Positions 25,466-33,770 of a stretch of 64,000 nt of DNA are shown one piece after another. Made by a program: the position numbers and the translations under genes. Under the pieces are notes generated by a model. That model was not told the origin of the DNA, searched no databases, and saw nothing but the letters and a program-made list of their open reading frames with translations. Numbering within the stretch: position 1 is the first letter of the stretch; each line of letters starts with the position of its first letter. Origin of the DNA: JBCAWW01 sp039024315 (GTDB lineage Bacteria > Bacteroidota > Bacteroidia > J057); the NCBI GenBank assembly GCA_039024315.1, contig JBCCQN010000014.1, positions 7,988 to 71,987 of the forward strand. Direction: 5' to 3'.

Positions 25466-25729
25466 GATATCCTTCTGACGACTAGCTTTAAATCTTTTAA
25501 CCCCTTCGCCCCTTTTGGAGGCGTGCTTCGTGCTACGCCCTTGCACTCTCTTGCGCCACATCCGCCAAGAAGATGGCTTCATTTCTCGACGCATCAATCT
25601 GATGACCTGCCCCTCACTAATGCCAAACTGTAATTCGATGGCGTCAAAGGTGGTGCGATCTTCCCAAGCCATCTCTACGATACGGTCAATATCTTTTTCA
25701 TCCAGGTGTTCAAACTCGTCTTTTGCCAT
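25445..25729 (-). CDS. DUF2805 / TIGR03643 family protein
   Basis: A 94-residue protein matching a small conserved family known mainly from Bacteroidota and proteobacteria (DUF2805, TIGR03643). The N-terminal 60 residues, with DIDRIVEMAWEDRTTFDAIE and FGISEGQVIRLMRREMKPSSWRMWR, resemble a helix-turn-helix, and the C-terminal tail is strongly basic (RGRSTKHASKRGEGVKRFK-like), so nucleic-acid binding is plausible. No function is established. It converges on ribH with a 21-base overlap of coding ends. Confidence 0.85.
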   Translation of the reverse strand: MAKDEFEHLDEKDIDRIVEMAWEDRTTFDAIELQFGISEGQVIRLMRREMKPSSWRMWRKRVQGRSTKHASKRGEGVKRFKASRQKDISHNRST

Positions 25730-25736
25730 ATCCTCT

Positions 25737-25866
25737 TTGAGTATTAAGTAGAAAGTATCCCGAAAGCTTTCGGGAGTATAGAGAAAGAAGCCTTACTGAA
25801 CCATATTAATCTATTTTCCTAGGTCTAAATACTGAGTACTAGTTTCTAAGTACTATGAAGTATTGA
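25737..25866 (+). repeat. AGTACT-rich dispersed repeat, copy A
   Basis: Contains the 18-bp perfect palindrome TCCCGAAAGCTTTCGGGA (25758-25775) flanked by AGTA on the left and GTAT on the right, then CTATTTTCCTAGGTCTAAAT and several AGTACT/AATACT strings. The same order of blocks appears inverted at about 32024-32155, and parts recur at 38.1-38.3 kb. The remainder of the 25730-26097 gap has no gene. A short related motif, TATACTATTGTCTTAATACT, sits at 26070-26089 just before the next start codon. Confidence 0.75.
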
Positions 25867-26097
25867 GACGCTAAAAATTTAGGCCATAGGAGTTAGTAAG
25901 GCCATCTTACTTTTACTTTTTGTCTAACTAATGTAGCAGGGGATTGTTGTTGTAATCATGTATAGTGATTCGCTCCTTCTTACTGATTACTTTTGCTGGT
26001 AATTAGTACAAAGTATTTTGGATAGAGAAAATAGCTTCTAGAAGCTTGGAGGTAAAGGTCTTTCTACTTTATACTATTGTCTTAATACTCAAAAAAA

Positions 26098-27327
26098 ATG
26101 CTTGATCTCTCCCTTGTGCGTCAACACTTTCCCGGTCTCAATAGTGATTGGGCCTTTATGGATAATGCGGGCGGTTCCTTCGTTGCGAAACCCATTGCAG
26201 ACCGCATCCATGAGTTTTTGCTCAGTTCTCCAGTTCAGCATGGTGCCTCTTATCCTTTATCACGACTAGCCGTCGAACGCGTGGCTCAGGGCTCTGAAGC
26301 CATGATGCGTTATGTCAATGCGCAACATCCCGAGGAAATCGTCATGGGGGGATCGACTAGCCTGCTGATTCGTATTCTTTCTCTATGCATCAGCCAAGCT
26401 TGGAAAGCCGGCGACGAAATTATCGTTAGCCATAGCGATCATGAAGCCAATGTATCCCCTTGGATGGACTTAGAAAAAGCAGGCATCAAAGTTCACATCT
26501 GGAAAACCCATCCCGATAGCCTACGTTTTGAGCTAGATGAGTTGGGCAAACTTATGAATGAGCGTACCAAATTGGTAGCTATCACGCATACCTCTAATAT
26601 CCTCGGAACCCTCAATCCCATTCGTGAATACGCAGATTATGTGCATGCCAGAGGCGCCTTGATTTGTGTCGATGGTGTGGCCCATACGCCGCACCGCTTG
26701 GTGGATGTGCAGGCCTTAGAGGTTGATTTTTACATCTTTAGCTTTTACAAAGTTTACGGGCCTCATTATGCCCTCATGTATGGGCGTAAAGAGCTGCTAT
26801 TAGAGATGGACGGGATCAATCATTACTTTATTACGGGCCCTGATTCTCCCTATAAATTTCAGCCTGGCAATGTCAACTTTGAGTTTGCCTACGGCATGCT
26901 AGGACTAGTAGATTATTTAGATAGTTTGTATGAGGGGCATTTTCCTGCGGAGAACGATCAGTCGGAGCGCGAGCGCTGGCAAAAAATGTTTGACCTAATA
27001 TCAGCCCATGAAGAAGCGCTCGCACAGCCGGTAGTGGACTTGCTCAATGCTCATCCTCAAGCACGCATTATCGGTGAAGCCAGCGCAGACGCCCAACTAA
27101 GAGTACCAACCATTGCCTTTGCCCATGAAGCCCTTGATAGTAAAACTATCGTCGATCAAGTGGACAAGCATAAAATTGCCATTCGCTACGGAGACTTTTA
27201 TGCCAAAAAGTTGATCCATGATCTCGGGCTAGCAGCCCAAAATGGGGTAGTCAGAGTCAGTATGGTGCATTATAATACCCTTGAAGAAGCCAATCGTCTG
27301 GTGGAGGTACTGGACGGTATCCTCTAA
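26098..27327 (+). CDS. Class V aminotransferase / cysteine desulfurase-like PLP enzyme
   Basis: A 409-residue pyridoxal-phosphate enzyme of the aminotransferase class V fold, closest to the cysteine-desulfurase-like group (TIGR01976 style). It opens with VRQHFPGLNSDWAFMDNAGGSF, has GGSTSLLIRIL for phosphate binding, the conserved histidine/asparagine region VSHSDHEANVSPW, and the cofactor lysine in FSFYKVYGPHYALMYG. The catalytic loop cysteine seen in true SufS/IscS is not evident, so sulfur transfer should not be assumed. It probably leads a run including the lipoprotein and queA, as spacing downstream is short (19 and 3 bases). A dispersed AGTACT-type motif ends only 6 bases before its ATG. 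Confidence 0.87.
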   Translation: MLDLSLVRQHFPGLNSDWAFMDNAGGSFVAKPIADRIHEFLLSSPVQHGASYPLSRLAVERVAQGSEAMMRYVNAQHPEEIVMGGSTSLLIRILSLCISQAWKAGDEIIVSHSDHEANVSPWMDLEKAGIKVHIWKTHPDSLRFELDELGKLMNERTKLVAITHTSNILGTLNPIREYADYVHARGALICVDGVAHTPHRLVDVQALEVDFYIFSFYKVYGPHYALMYGRKELLLEMDGINHYFITGPDSPYKFQPGNVNFEFAYGMLGLVDYLDSLYEGHFPAENDQSERERWQKMFDLISAHEEALAQPVVDLLNAHPQARIIGEASADAQLRVPTIAFAHEALDSKTIVDQVDKHKIAIRYGDFYAKKLIHDLGLAAQNGVVRVSMVHYNTLEEANRLVEVLDGIL

Positions 27328-27346
27328 GAATGAGTATTTTTGCCTT

Positions 27347-28420
27347 ATGAAAACACTGATTTATTTGCTCTTGGGCCTGACTGCATGCAGTTGCAACTCA
27401 GCGTTCACCGGAGGGGAAAACAAAAAAGAGACAGAAGCCGAATCTCCCTACACTCCTCTGCAGAGCTGCCTTCTCAATCATATGAGCCATCCGGTGATCG
27501 ACTACCCCGCGCTTTTGGGGCAAGCTACTGGCTCCAAGGCTCGCGTCTATAAATTTGACCAAAGCTCGGCTAATATTTATTGTAGCATCGATTTTGAAGT
27601 GCTGGATGACCGGAGTCACCTTAGCAAAATTTGTCTCGATACGGCGACCATCGTCTTTGGAGATCACCTTGACGAATACATCTCTATCGATGGCCTTGTC
27701 CTTCCTGATAGTTTAGGGATGATTTTTCGTTTTCCCGCGGACCAACTCACGGCTGATACCACACGGCGGCTGAGCGGCGGTGACTATTCTTTGACTTTGG
27801 CAGAAGCTATCCGTTGGCATCAAAACCAATATGTCTACAACGGTCCAGTATTGTTTAGTCCAGAGCCTACCAACACGGTCATCATACCCAATCTCACGCC
27901 AACGATTGCGATGCCGGGCTCGCCTAGTTTGCGACGTTTGGTCCATAAAATTGTGGATCGCAACAGTAGTAAGGAGGTGCAGGCCCAGCAGTTGCTAGAT
28001 TTTGTTAGTGAGGAGATCGCCTTGAAATCCTCCGGTCAATATGAAATCTTTTTTCGGCCGCACGAGATGTTGCTCTCCCAAAAAGCAGATGTGCGAGGAA
28101 AACAATCTTTATATGCCTCCTTGTTAGCCCAGGCAGAGATTCCCTATTTGTTGGTTTATCTTGAGTTAGGCACTACAATCGCAGTAAGGGGGGATTTTAC
28201 CAACAATAATCGCCTGAGCTTTTTGCATGAAGGGCAAGAATATAGCTTAGCTGAGCCTAGTGTAGAGTCATTTGTGATTGGGCAGACCGAAATGGTGGAC
28301 GAGTACAAATGGTCGAAGGCTCGTTATGTCCAATATCCGGGCAAAGAAACTCGCCTCTTTGATTTATTGAACCAAGACTCACTTGATTTTGGGAGTGTTG
28401 AAATACCGCTTAGTCAATAA
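27347..28420 (+). CDS. Lipoprotein with degenerate transglutaminase-like domain
   Basis: A 357-residue predicted lipoprotein; the start at 27347 gives MKTLIYLLLGLTACSCNS with a lipobox cysteine, while the earlier in-frame start lies within the previous gene. The C-terminal part (about 230-340) resembles a transglutaminase-like fold: a helix KEVQAQQLLDFVSEEI, then ADVRGKQSLYASLLAQAEIPYLLVYLE where active enzymes have D-C-K, and LHEGQEYSLAEPS where the His and Asp strands would be. The catalytic cysteine is absent, so a structural or binding role is more likely than catalysis. The N-terminal half matches nothing I know. It lies between the PLP enzyme and queA, probably in one transcript. Confidence 0.75.
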   Translation: MKTLIYLLLGLTACSCNSAFTGGENKKETEAESPYTPLQSCLLNHMSHPVIDYPALLGQATGSKARVYKFDQSSANIYCSIDFEVLDDRSHLSKICLDTATIVFGDHLDEYISIDGLVLPDSLGMIFRFPADQLTADTTRRLSGGDYSLTLAEAIRWHQNQYVYNGPVLFSPEPTNTVIIPNLTPTIAMPGSPSLRRLVHKIVDRNSSKEVQAQQLLDFVSEEIALKSSGQYEIFFRPHEMLLSQKADVRGKQSLYASLLAQAEIPYLLVYLELGTTIAVRGDFTNNNRLSFLHEGQEYSLAEPSVESFVIGQTEMVDEYKWSKARYVQYPGKETRLFDLLNQDSLDFGSVEIPLSQ

Positions 28421-28423
28421 AAG

Positions 28424-29656
28424 ATGTCCATACCAAATCATATTGCGGGGATTCGCCTTTCGGATTATCATTACGATCTTCCCGAGGAACGCATTGCGCA
28501 GAAACCACTTAATCAACGCGACCAATCGAAGCTACTCCGCTATAAGGAAGGCAAAATCAGTCATCAGCAGTTTGTTGATTTGCCGGGACTCCTACCGGAG
28601 AACGCTCAACTCTTTTTCAATGATACCAAGGTTATCCAAGCGAGGCTCTTGATGCGCAGAGAGACAGGCGCTTTGATAGAGATCCTTTTGCTCACGCCCG
28701 TCAAACCCTCTGAGGTTCAATTGGCCATGCAGATACAAGAAGAATGTGTTTGGCATTGTATGATTGGCCGCAAAAAGCGTTGGAAGGAGGGAGAGCTACT
28801 CAGCCGAACGTTCTCCGTAGGAGAAAAAACCATAAAACTAGAGATCGAGCTGATTGACCGAGAAAAGAACTGGGTGCGTTTTCGTTGGGATCAGGCCGTA
28901 GCATGGGTCGATCTGGTGGCTACTTTGGGACAATTGCCTTTGCCGCCCTACATCAATCGTGAGGTGCAGGACGCTGACGCTGATCAATACCAGACTGTCT
29001 ATGCTGAGCATGAGGGAGCGGTGGCAGCACCTACGGCTGGCTTGCATTTTACAGAAGGCGTACTTGCAGACTTAGCCCAAAAAGGGATCTCCCAACGTTA
29101 TTTGACCCTGCACGTCAGCGCAGGCACTTTTTTACCCGTCAAACACGACGAGGTGATAGACCACGATATGCATGGGGAGCAGTTTGTCGTGAGTCGTGTG
29201 CTATTGGAGGAACTGAAGGCGGGCTCTTTTAAAAGAGTGGCTGTAGGTACTACCTCCATGCGTGTACTAGAAAGTCTCTATTGGTTAGGGCATGCGTTCA
29301 CCGAAGGGGGAATCCCCTCCAAGCCCATCCCCCTCAAGCTCGATAAACTCTATCCCTATCATTGGACTCAGACAATACTCCCCAGCCTCAGTGAAGCGAT
29401 GGATCAGTTATTGGCCTATATGGATCAGCACGGTATGAGCCATTTGAGCGGCAATACGGAGATTTTTATCATGCCCGGTTATTCTTTTCAAGTTTGTGAG
29501 GGCTTGATTACCAACTATCATATGCCAGAGACGACTTTGGTGCTTTTGGTGGCGGCTTTTGTCGGCGAGGATTGGCGTGAGATTTATGAGGCTGCTTTGC
29601 AGAACGATTACCGCTTTTTGAGCTACGGAGATTCGAGTCTCTTATGGCGGACATAG
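28424..29656 (+). CDS. queA: S-adenosylmethionine:tRNA ribosyltransferase-isomerase
   Basis: A 410-residue QueA homologue, which transfers and isomerises the ribosyl group of S-adenosylmethionine onto preQ1-modified tRNA to make epoxyqueuosine. Family motifs: YHYDLPEERIAQ at the N terminus, FNDTKVIQARL, AAPTAGLHFT, HVSAGTF.PVK, VAVGTTSMRVLES, and ITNYHMPETTLVLLVAAF near the C terminus. It is longer than the E. coli enzyme (356 residues); Bacteroidota often carry this longer form, with additional sequence before and around the middle domain. It starts 3 bases after the preceding lipoprotein gene. Confidence 0.93.
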   Translation: MSIPNHIAGIRLSDYHYDLPEERIAQKPLNQRDQSKLLRYKEGKISHQQFVDLPGLLPENAQLFFNDTKVIQARLLMRRETGALIEILLLTPVKPSEVQLAMQIQEECVWHCMIGRKKRWKEGELLSRTFSVGEKTIKLEIELIDREKNWVRFRWDQAVAWVDLVATLGQLPLPPYINREVQDADADQYQTVYAEHEGAVAAPTAGLHFTEGVLADLAQKGISQRYLTLHVSAGTFLPVKHDEVIDHDMHGEQFVVSRVLLEELKAGSFKRVAVGTTSMRVLESLYWLGHAFTEGGIPSKPIPLKLDKLYPYHWTQTILPSLSEAMDQLLAYMDQHGMSHLSGNTEIFIMPGYSFQVCEGLITNYHMPETTLVLLVAAFVGEDWREIYEAALQNDYRFLSYGDSSLLWRT

Positions 29657-29692
29657 TTTGTTTTTAGGGATGACTTTATAGACATTTGCCGC

Positions 29693-30595
29693 ATGGTACT
29701 GCTTGACGGAAAAAAACTCTCCCAAGAGATCAAAGATGAGATCAAAGTGGACGTGGATCGTATTACTAATTCGGGTAAGCGTCCTCCCCACTTGGTCGCT
29801 ATTTTGGTCGGCAATAATGCGGCTTCAAAAGTCTATGTGCGCAACAAAATGGCTTCCTGTGATTATGTAGGCTTTAGTTCTTCTTTGGTGCGTCTGCCTT
29901 CGGCAATCACGCAAGAGGAGTTGCTCAGAAAAGTGGAAGAGTACAACGATAATCCTGACATCGACGGGATCATCGTGCAAATGCCTCTGCCAGACCATAT
30001 TACGCCTCAGGAGGTCACACAGCGCATTTTACCTTCTAAGGATGTAGATGGCTTCCATCCCGTCAATGTAGGGCTGATGACGCTTAATTTTCCCTGTCTG
30101 ATGCCTGCTACTCCTTCTGGTATCTTGGAGTTGTTGTCGCGCTACAAAATTCCTACCAAAGGCAAGCATTGTGTGGTGGTCGGGCGTAGTCGTATCGTTG
30201 GGCGACCTACTTCTATCATGATGTCGCGAGGAGGTCAACCGGGTGAAGCTACTGTCACCCTTTGCCATAAATATACCCCTGCTGATGAGCTAAAGCGTAT
30301 TGTACCGCAGGCGGATATCATCATTGTTGCGGTGGGCAAGCCTAATCTGATTACTGCTGACATGATCAAAGAGGGAGCTATAGTCATAGATGTCGGTATC
30401 AATCGTATCCCAGACGCTAGCCGGAAGTCTGGTAGCCGTTTAGTCGGAGATGTCGATTTTGAAAATGTCTCTAAGAAAGCCAGTTTTATTACTCCTGTAC
30501 CTGGCGGGGTAGGGCCGATGACGGTGGCGATCTTGCTGCGTAATACGCTTGAGGCTTATCGTACCAGCCATTACGAGGGGATAGTTGCAGGATAA
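29693..30595 (+). CDS. folD: Methylenetetrahydrofolate dehydrogenase/cyclohydrolase
   Basis: A 300-residue FolD, the bifunctional cytoplasmic enzyme that interconverts 5,10-methylene-, 5,10-methenyl- and 10-formyl-tetrahydrofolate with NADP. Motifs: YVRNKMASCDYVG containing the catalytic lysine, IDGIIVQMPLPDHI, DVDGFHPVNVG, VVVGRSRIVGRP (dinucleotide-binding), GKPNLITADMIKEGAIVIDVGINR, and PVPGGVGPMTVAILLRNT. Length is typical. It follows queA by 36 bp and is closed by a strong bidirectional terminator shared with mscL. Confidence 0.97.
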   Translation: MVLLDGKKLSQEIKDEIKVDVDRITNSGKRPPHLVAILVGNNAASKVYVRNKMASCDYVGFSSSLVRLPSAITQEELLRKVEEYNDNPDIDGIIVQMPLPDHITPQEVTQRILPSKDVDGFHPVNVGLMTLNFPCLMPATPSGILELLSRYKIPTKGKHCVVVGRSRIVGRPTSIMMSRGGQPGEATVTLCHKYTPADELKRIVPQADIIIVAVGKPNLITADMIKEGAIVIDVGINRIPDASRKSGSRLVGDVDFENVSKKASFITPVPGGVGPMTVAILLRNTLEAYRTSHYEGIVAG

Positions 30596-30597
30596 AA

Positions 30598-30621
30598 AAA
30601 GGCGACTGTAAAGCCGCCTTT
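30598..30621. terminator. Bidirectional terminator between folD and mscL
   Basis: Stem AAAGGCG / CGCCTTT with a 10-base loop. Six T residues follow on the minus strand (for mscL); TTT and later TTTTTTT follow on the plus strand (for folD). It begins 3 bases after the folD stop. Confidence 0.8.
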
Positions 30622-30643
30622 AAAATATATCTTTTTTTGTTAC

Positions 30644-31075
30644 CTAGCCCTGTGCTTTGAGGGCGTCGCGAATCTCGGTGAGTAATTTTTCTTCAGCTGA
30701 GGGCTCTGGTGGAGCTGCTGGGGCTTCTTCCTCTTTGCGTTTGAGTGAATTCATACCTTTGATCACGAAAAACAATGCCAGCGCTACCAATAGGAACGAG
30801 ATCACTTGGTTGATAAAGTTACCATAGGCGATTGCTACACCACCGGCATTACGAAACGCATCTAATCCTGGACCTTCTGGGGTCTCGGTGGCGGCTTTGA
30901 GGATAGCGTACAGATCCTTGAAGTCAGGTGTCCCAAAGATGCCAGAGATGAGGGGCGTCAAAATGTCTGCTACCAATGAAGAAATCACGGTACCAAATGC
31001 TGCACCAATGATAATACCAACTGCCATGTCGAGCATATTACCCTTAATGGCAAATTCTTTAAATTCCTTAAGCAT
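30644..31075 (-). CDS. mscL: Large-conductance mechanosensitive channel
   Basis: A 143-residue MscL, a homopentameric inner-membrane channel that opens under turgor stress. N terminus MLKEFKEFAIKGNMLDMAVGIIIGAAFGTVISSLV holds the amphipathic S1 helix and TM1 gate with the glycine/alanine-rich packing motif. TM2 is near INQVISFLLVALALFFVI, followed by the charged KGMNSLKRKEEE bundle and a Pro/Ala linker before a final helix. The periplasmic loop (about 50-85) is of normal size. Single gene, convergent with folD; aquaporin on the other side is read divergently, so two osmotic-stress channels share one promoter region. Confidence 0.97.
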   Translation of the reverse strand: MLKEFKEFAIKGNMLDMAVGIIIGAAFGTVISSLVADILTPLISGIFGTPDFKDLYAILKAATETPEGPGLDAFRNAGGVAIAYGNFINQVISFLLVALALFFVIKGMNSLKRKEEEAPAAPPEPSAEEKLLTEIRDALKAQG

Positions 31076-31239
31076 AGTGTGATTTTTAAAGGTTTAACTA
31101 ATGTTTGTATAGCGTAATTTATATAATTCCAAACTTTATACAAGTAGAAGACGCATGCCCTTAAGAGAGGTCACTTTTTTGTGAGGGCAAAAAAAAATTG
31201 TTATTTCAACAATACCGAAACCTCCAATACTCCTAATTC

Positions 31240-31944
31240 ATGAAGCAATATCTTACTGAATTTATCGGCACATTTTTTTGGGTGCTGGTCCTTGGATTGT
31301 CCATCAGTGCTGAGTATCCGCATTTAACGGCGATTGCTTTGGGAGCTACGGTGATGGGACTGATCTACATGGGGCAACCTATTTCAGGAGCGCATTACAA
31401 TCCCGCGATCACTTTAGCGGTAGTAGTACGAGGTGGATTTGCTTGGAAAGAGGCTGGTTTTTATGTGTTGGCGCAACTTTTGGCGGCGATTGGAGCCGTG
31501 GCCTTGGTACAAATTCTCGTGCAAGACGATAGCTTTAGTTATATCCTCGGGCAGGCTGGCAGCGCTTCTACTATTCAAGCCCTTTTGGTCGAGACCTTTT
31601 TGACTTTTCTGCTGGCCTTGGTCTATCTCAACGTTTGTACGGGTAAGGCGGCCATTGGTAACTCCTATTTTGGTCTCGCCGTTGGCGGAACCTTAGCGGG
31701 TATATTTTATGTGGGGCATCATATCTCTGGTGGTGCTTACAATCCCGCATTAGGGGTCGCTCCCAACGTCCTTGCCGCCAACTGGAGTCCTATTTGGATC
31801 TATGTGGTAGGGCCTTTTTTAGGGGCAAGCCTAGCGGGTTTTGTCTATAGAGTCCAGCACAATGTCCCACTCCAAAAAGCACAAACGGATATACCAGAGA
31901 TCGTGGAAGAGGAAATAGTAGTAGAGCCTGACAATCTAGCTTAG
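31240..31944 (+). CDS. Aquaporin-type MIP channel
   Basis: A 234-residue major intrinsic protein with six membrane segments and the two NPA half-helix motifs, HYNPAITLA and AYNPALGVA, that meet in the pore. The arginine that normally follows the second NPA (NPAR) is replaced by leucine, so the selectivity filter differs from classical AqpZ, and water versus small neutral solute cannot be decided. The C terminus is acidic (EIVEEEIVVEPDN). It is read divergently from mscL across 164 bp. A dispersed AGCGTTC repeat begins 4 bases after its stop codon. Confidence 0.9.
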   Translation: MKQYLTEFIGTFFWVLVLGLSISAEYPHLTAIALGATVMGLIYMGQPISGAHYNPAITLAVVVRGGFAWKEAGFYVLAQLLAAIGAVALVQILVQDDSFSYILGQAGSASTIQALLVETFLTFLLALVYLNVCTGKAAIGNSYFGLAVGGTLAGIFYVGHHISGGAYNPALGVAPNVLAANWSPIWIYVVGPFLGASLAGFVYRVQHNVPLQKAQTDIPEIVEEEIVVEPDNLA

Positions 31945-32220
31945 GATAAGCGTTCTGCGTTCCCGCATAGGCGTCAAGCTAAGGGGCTTTTGGCTAGTTT
32001 TCTGCTTTGCAGAACGCTTAACTTTAAGTACTGAGACAATAGTATTTAGGATTAAGACCTAGGAAAAATAGAGCTATGCGGTTCATCTAGACCATTTCTT
32101 CTGTACTGCATACTCCCGAAAGCTTTCGGGATACTTACTACTCAGTACTTAAGTAGAATAACTCCCATCGCAGTCCTTATACTTCTGTCTCAGTACTCAA
32201 ATAAGCGTTCCGCGCAGCGG
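31945..32220. repeat. Cluster of both dispersed repeat families
   Basis: This 290-bp gap between convergent genes is almost wholly repeat. AGCGTTC-family copies lie at 31949-31959, 32002-32019 (reversed) and 32204-32220. An inverted copy B of the AGTACT-rich element spans about 32024-32155, with the palindrome TCCCGAAAGCTTTCGGGA at 32114-32131 and ATTAAGACCTAGGAAAAATA (32051-32070). A further TATACTTCTGTCTCAGTACT lies at 32178-32197. No gene is seen. Confidence 0.75.
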
Positions 32221-32234
32221 GCACAAAACTAAAA

Positions 32235-33092
32235 TCAATCCAAGTGCTTTAACTGCATTTCAAGCCGTTTCACTTTATCGGGATTGAGATAGGAAAAGAG
32301 CCTGAAAATCAGCCCGTCCTGCCAAATCACGATCAAAGCGGATTGGAGCTGATCGTCTTCCCAGATTAGTAGGGTCCAATCCCCATGAATGATTTTGACC
32401 TCCCAACGCGCTTCTGCTGAAATCTGTTTTTGAATGCCCTGCAAAAAGCGAATACAACTTTCCGAACCGATGATCGGCTTAAGCGCCGCGATAACTTTGC
32501 CTCCCCCATCGCTGAGCATATTGATCTCTTCGGCCAATAATGCTTTGAGTGGTTCAAAATTGGCCTCCTGACTGGCGGTAATAAATGCCTGGCTGAGGCT
32601 TTGTATTTGGTTGGGGTTGATGGCTTGGACATGATGAGCTTGAGAGAGTTTGTCTTTGGCGCGTTTTAGGAGTTGGCGGCAATTAGCCGAACGCTTATTT
32701 ACCAGATCTGCGATTGCCTCATAATCCCAATCAAAGCATTCTCTCAGTACATAAACGGCTCTTTCGCTGGGAGATAAGCGTTCCATAAGATGGAGTAAAG
32801 CCAAGGAAATCGTCTGCTGCTCTGGCTCCCAAGCAGCTTCAACCACTGGCTCTGGCAACCAAGGGCCGGTGTATTGGGCGCGCTCTAGCTGCAAATGGCG
32901 CAGAAGGTCCAAACTTCGATTACTGACCATGCGGGAGAGATAGGCTTTGCTAGAATTGATTTGGGCGTGGTCTAGGACTAGAAAATCTGTCAAAACCTCT
33001 TGGACCACATCCTCCGCAGCGGCCATACTGCCGAGCATATTGTAGGCAATATGTAGCAGTAAGGGACGGTATGCTAAACTCTTTTCTATCAA
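32235..33092 (-). CDS. ECF41-type sigma factor with SnoaL-like C-terminal domain
   Basis: A 285-residue extracytoplasmic-function sigma factor of the ECF41/SigJ type. Region 2 includes LLLHIAYNMLGSMAAAEDVVQEVL; the linker holds WLPEPV, diagnostic for this group; region 4 is SPSERAVYVLRECFDWDYEAIADLVNKRSANCRQLL; and the extension (about 165-285) is SnoaL-like with the conserved NMLSDGGGKVIAAL motif. In ECF41 factors this extension serves in place of an anti-sigma factor. The ATG overlaps the stop of the upstream membrane-protein gene by 4 bases (ATGA coupling). Usual partners are COE-type oxidoreductases; here the partner is a membrane protein instead. Confidence 0.93.
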   Translation of the reverse strand: MIEKSLAYRPLLLHIAYNMLGSMAAAEDVVQEVLTDFLVLDHAQINSSKAYLSRMVSNRSLDLLRHLQLERAQYTGPWLPEPVVEAAWEPEQQTISLALLHLMERLSPSERAVYVLRECFDWDYEAIADLVNKRSANCRQLLKRAKDKLSQAHHVQAINPNQIQSLSQAFITASQEANFEPLKALLAEEINMLSDGGGKVIAALKPIIGSESCIRFLQGIQKQISAEARWEVKIIHGDWTLLIWEDDQLQSALIVIWQDGLIFRLFSYLNPDKVKRLEMQLKHLD

Positions 33093-33694
33093 AATATCAG
33101 TGCTTTTTCGTAATCCGCTAGTCGCGGAACCTCATAGACCCAGCCTGAAAACAAGGCAATGATACTCAATGCTACGATCAAAGCAAGGCCGATCAAACTC
33201 CAGAGGAAGGCTTGACGATACCTTCGAGGTAGATACCAGCTGAGCCCCGTCCCAATATGAGCGAAGAAGGCCAAAATGCCCAAGCTGTAATAAGGAATAA
33301 AGAAAATGCGAGAACTATGATCAAGCAGCACAATGGAGGCAAAATAAAAATTGGTGTCTAGCTCAGAAAGGTAACGAGCCATTTGCACTGCCGAAGTATG
33401 AGCCAAAAGGAAAAATATCAGATAGAGCCCAGAGTATATTTGCAATCTGTTTTGGGCGCGTTCTGCTTTTGGAATTTGCTTGATTTGCCAAATGCCACTG
33501 ACGATTTGAGCAATGATTAGTAAAAAAAGGATGCCTTCTCCGATTGGATGACGATAAATGAGGCGAAAATCCTCCATAAAAGATTGATGCAAGCCTATCC
33601 CTCCCCAAGCGAGTAGGTGGTTGAACAGATGAAGGGCGATAAACAAAACTAGCCCAATAGAGGCGAAACGGTGAATTTTCTTAATCCTGTGCAT
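33089..33694 (-). CDS. Polytopic membrane protein, possible cytochrome b-like fold
   Basis: A 201-residue integral membrane protein with about five hydrophobic helices. Histidines sit in or near several helices (KIHRFASIGLVLFIALHLFNHLL, LLAHTSAVQMARY, FFAHIGTGLSW), which recalls the haem-binding four-helix bundles of succinate dehydrogenase/fumarate reductase membrane subunits; that is an inference. The start is set at MHRIKKIHRF (33694), because the open frame upstream (to 33772) merely translates a terminator hairpin. The stop overlaps the sigma factor start by 4 bases, so the two are co-expressed. A hairpin with arms CCTGTGCA/TGCACAGG (33686-33709) covers the start codon. Confidence 0.7.
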   Translation of the reverse strand: MHRIKKIHRFASIGLVLFIALHLFNHLLAWGGIGLHQSFMEDFRLIYRHPIGEGILFLLIIAQIVSGIWQIKQIPKAERAQNRLQIYSGLYLIFFLLAHTSAVQMARYLSELDTNFYFASIVLLDHSSRIFFIPYYSLGILAFFAHIGTGLSWYLPRRYRQAFLWSLIGLALIVALSIIALFSGWVYEVPRLADYEKALIF

Positions 33695-33741
33695 AAGTTT
33701 TTGCACAGGACGAATGAGCAAACGATTTGTGACAGAAAGAT

Positions 33742-33770
33742 AAAAAAAGGCGCAGAAAAGATTCTGCGCC
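33742..33770 (-). terminator. Intrinsic terminator upstream of a start codon (attenuator-like)
   Basis: On the minus strand: stem GGCGCAGAA / TTCTGCGCC with a TCTT loop followed by seven T residues. It lies 48 bases before the membrane-protein start codon and no minus-strand gene precedes it, so it is either an attenuator in that gene's leader or the end of an unrecognised small RNA. Confidence 0.8.

Noticed and set aside
25758..25775. TCCCGAAAGCTTTCGGGA as an intrinsic terminator
   Set aside because: No U-tract on either side, and the palindrome recurs in an inverted repeat copy at 32114-32131, so it is part of a dispersed element.
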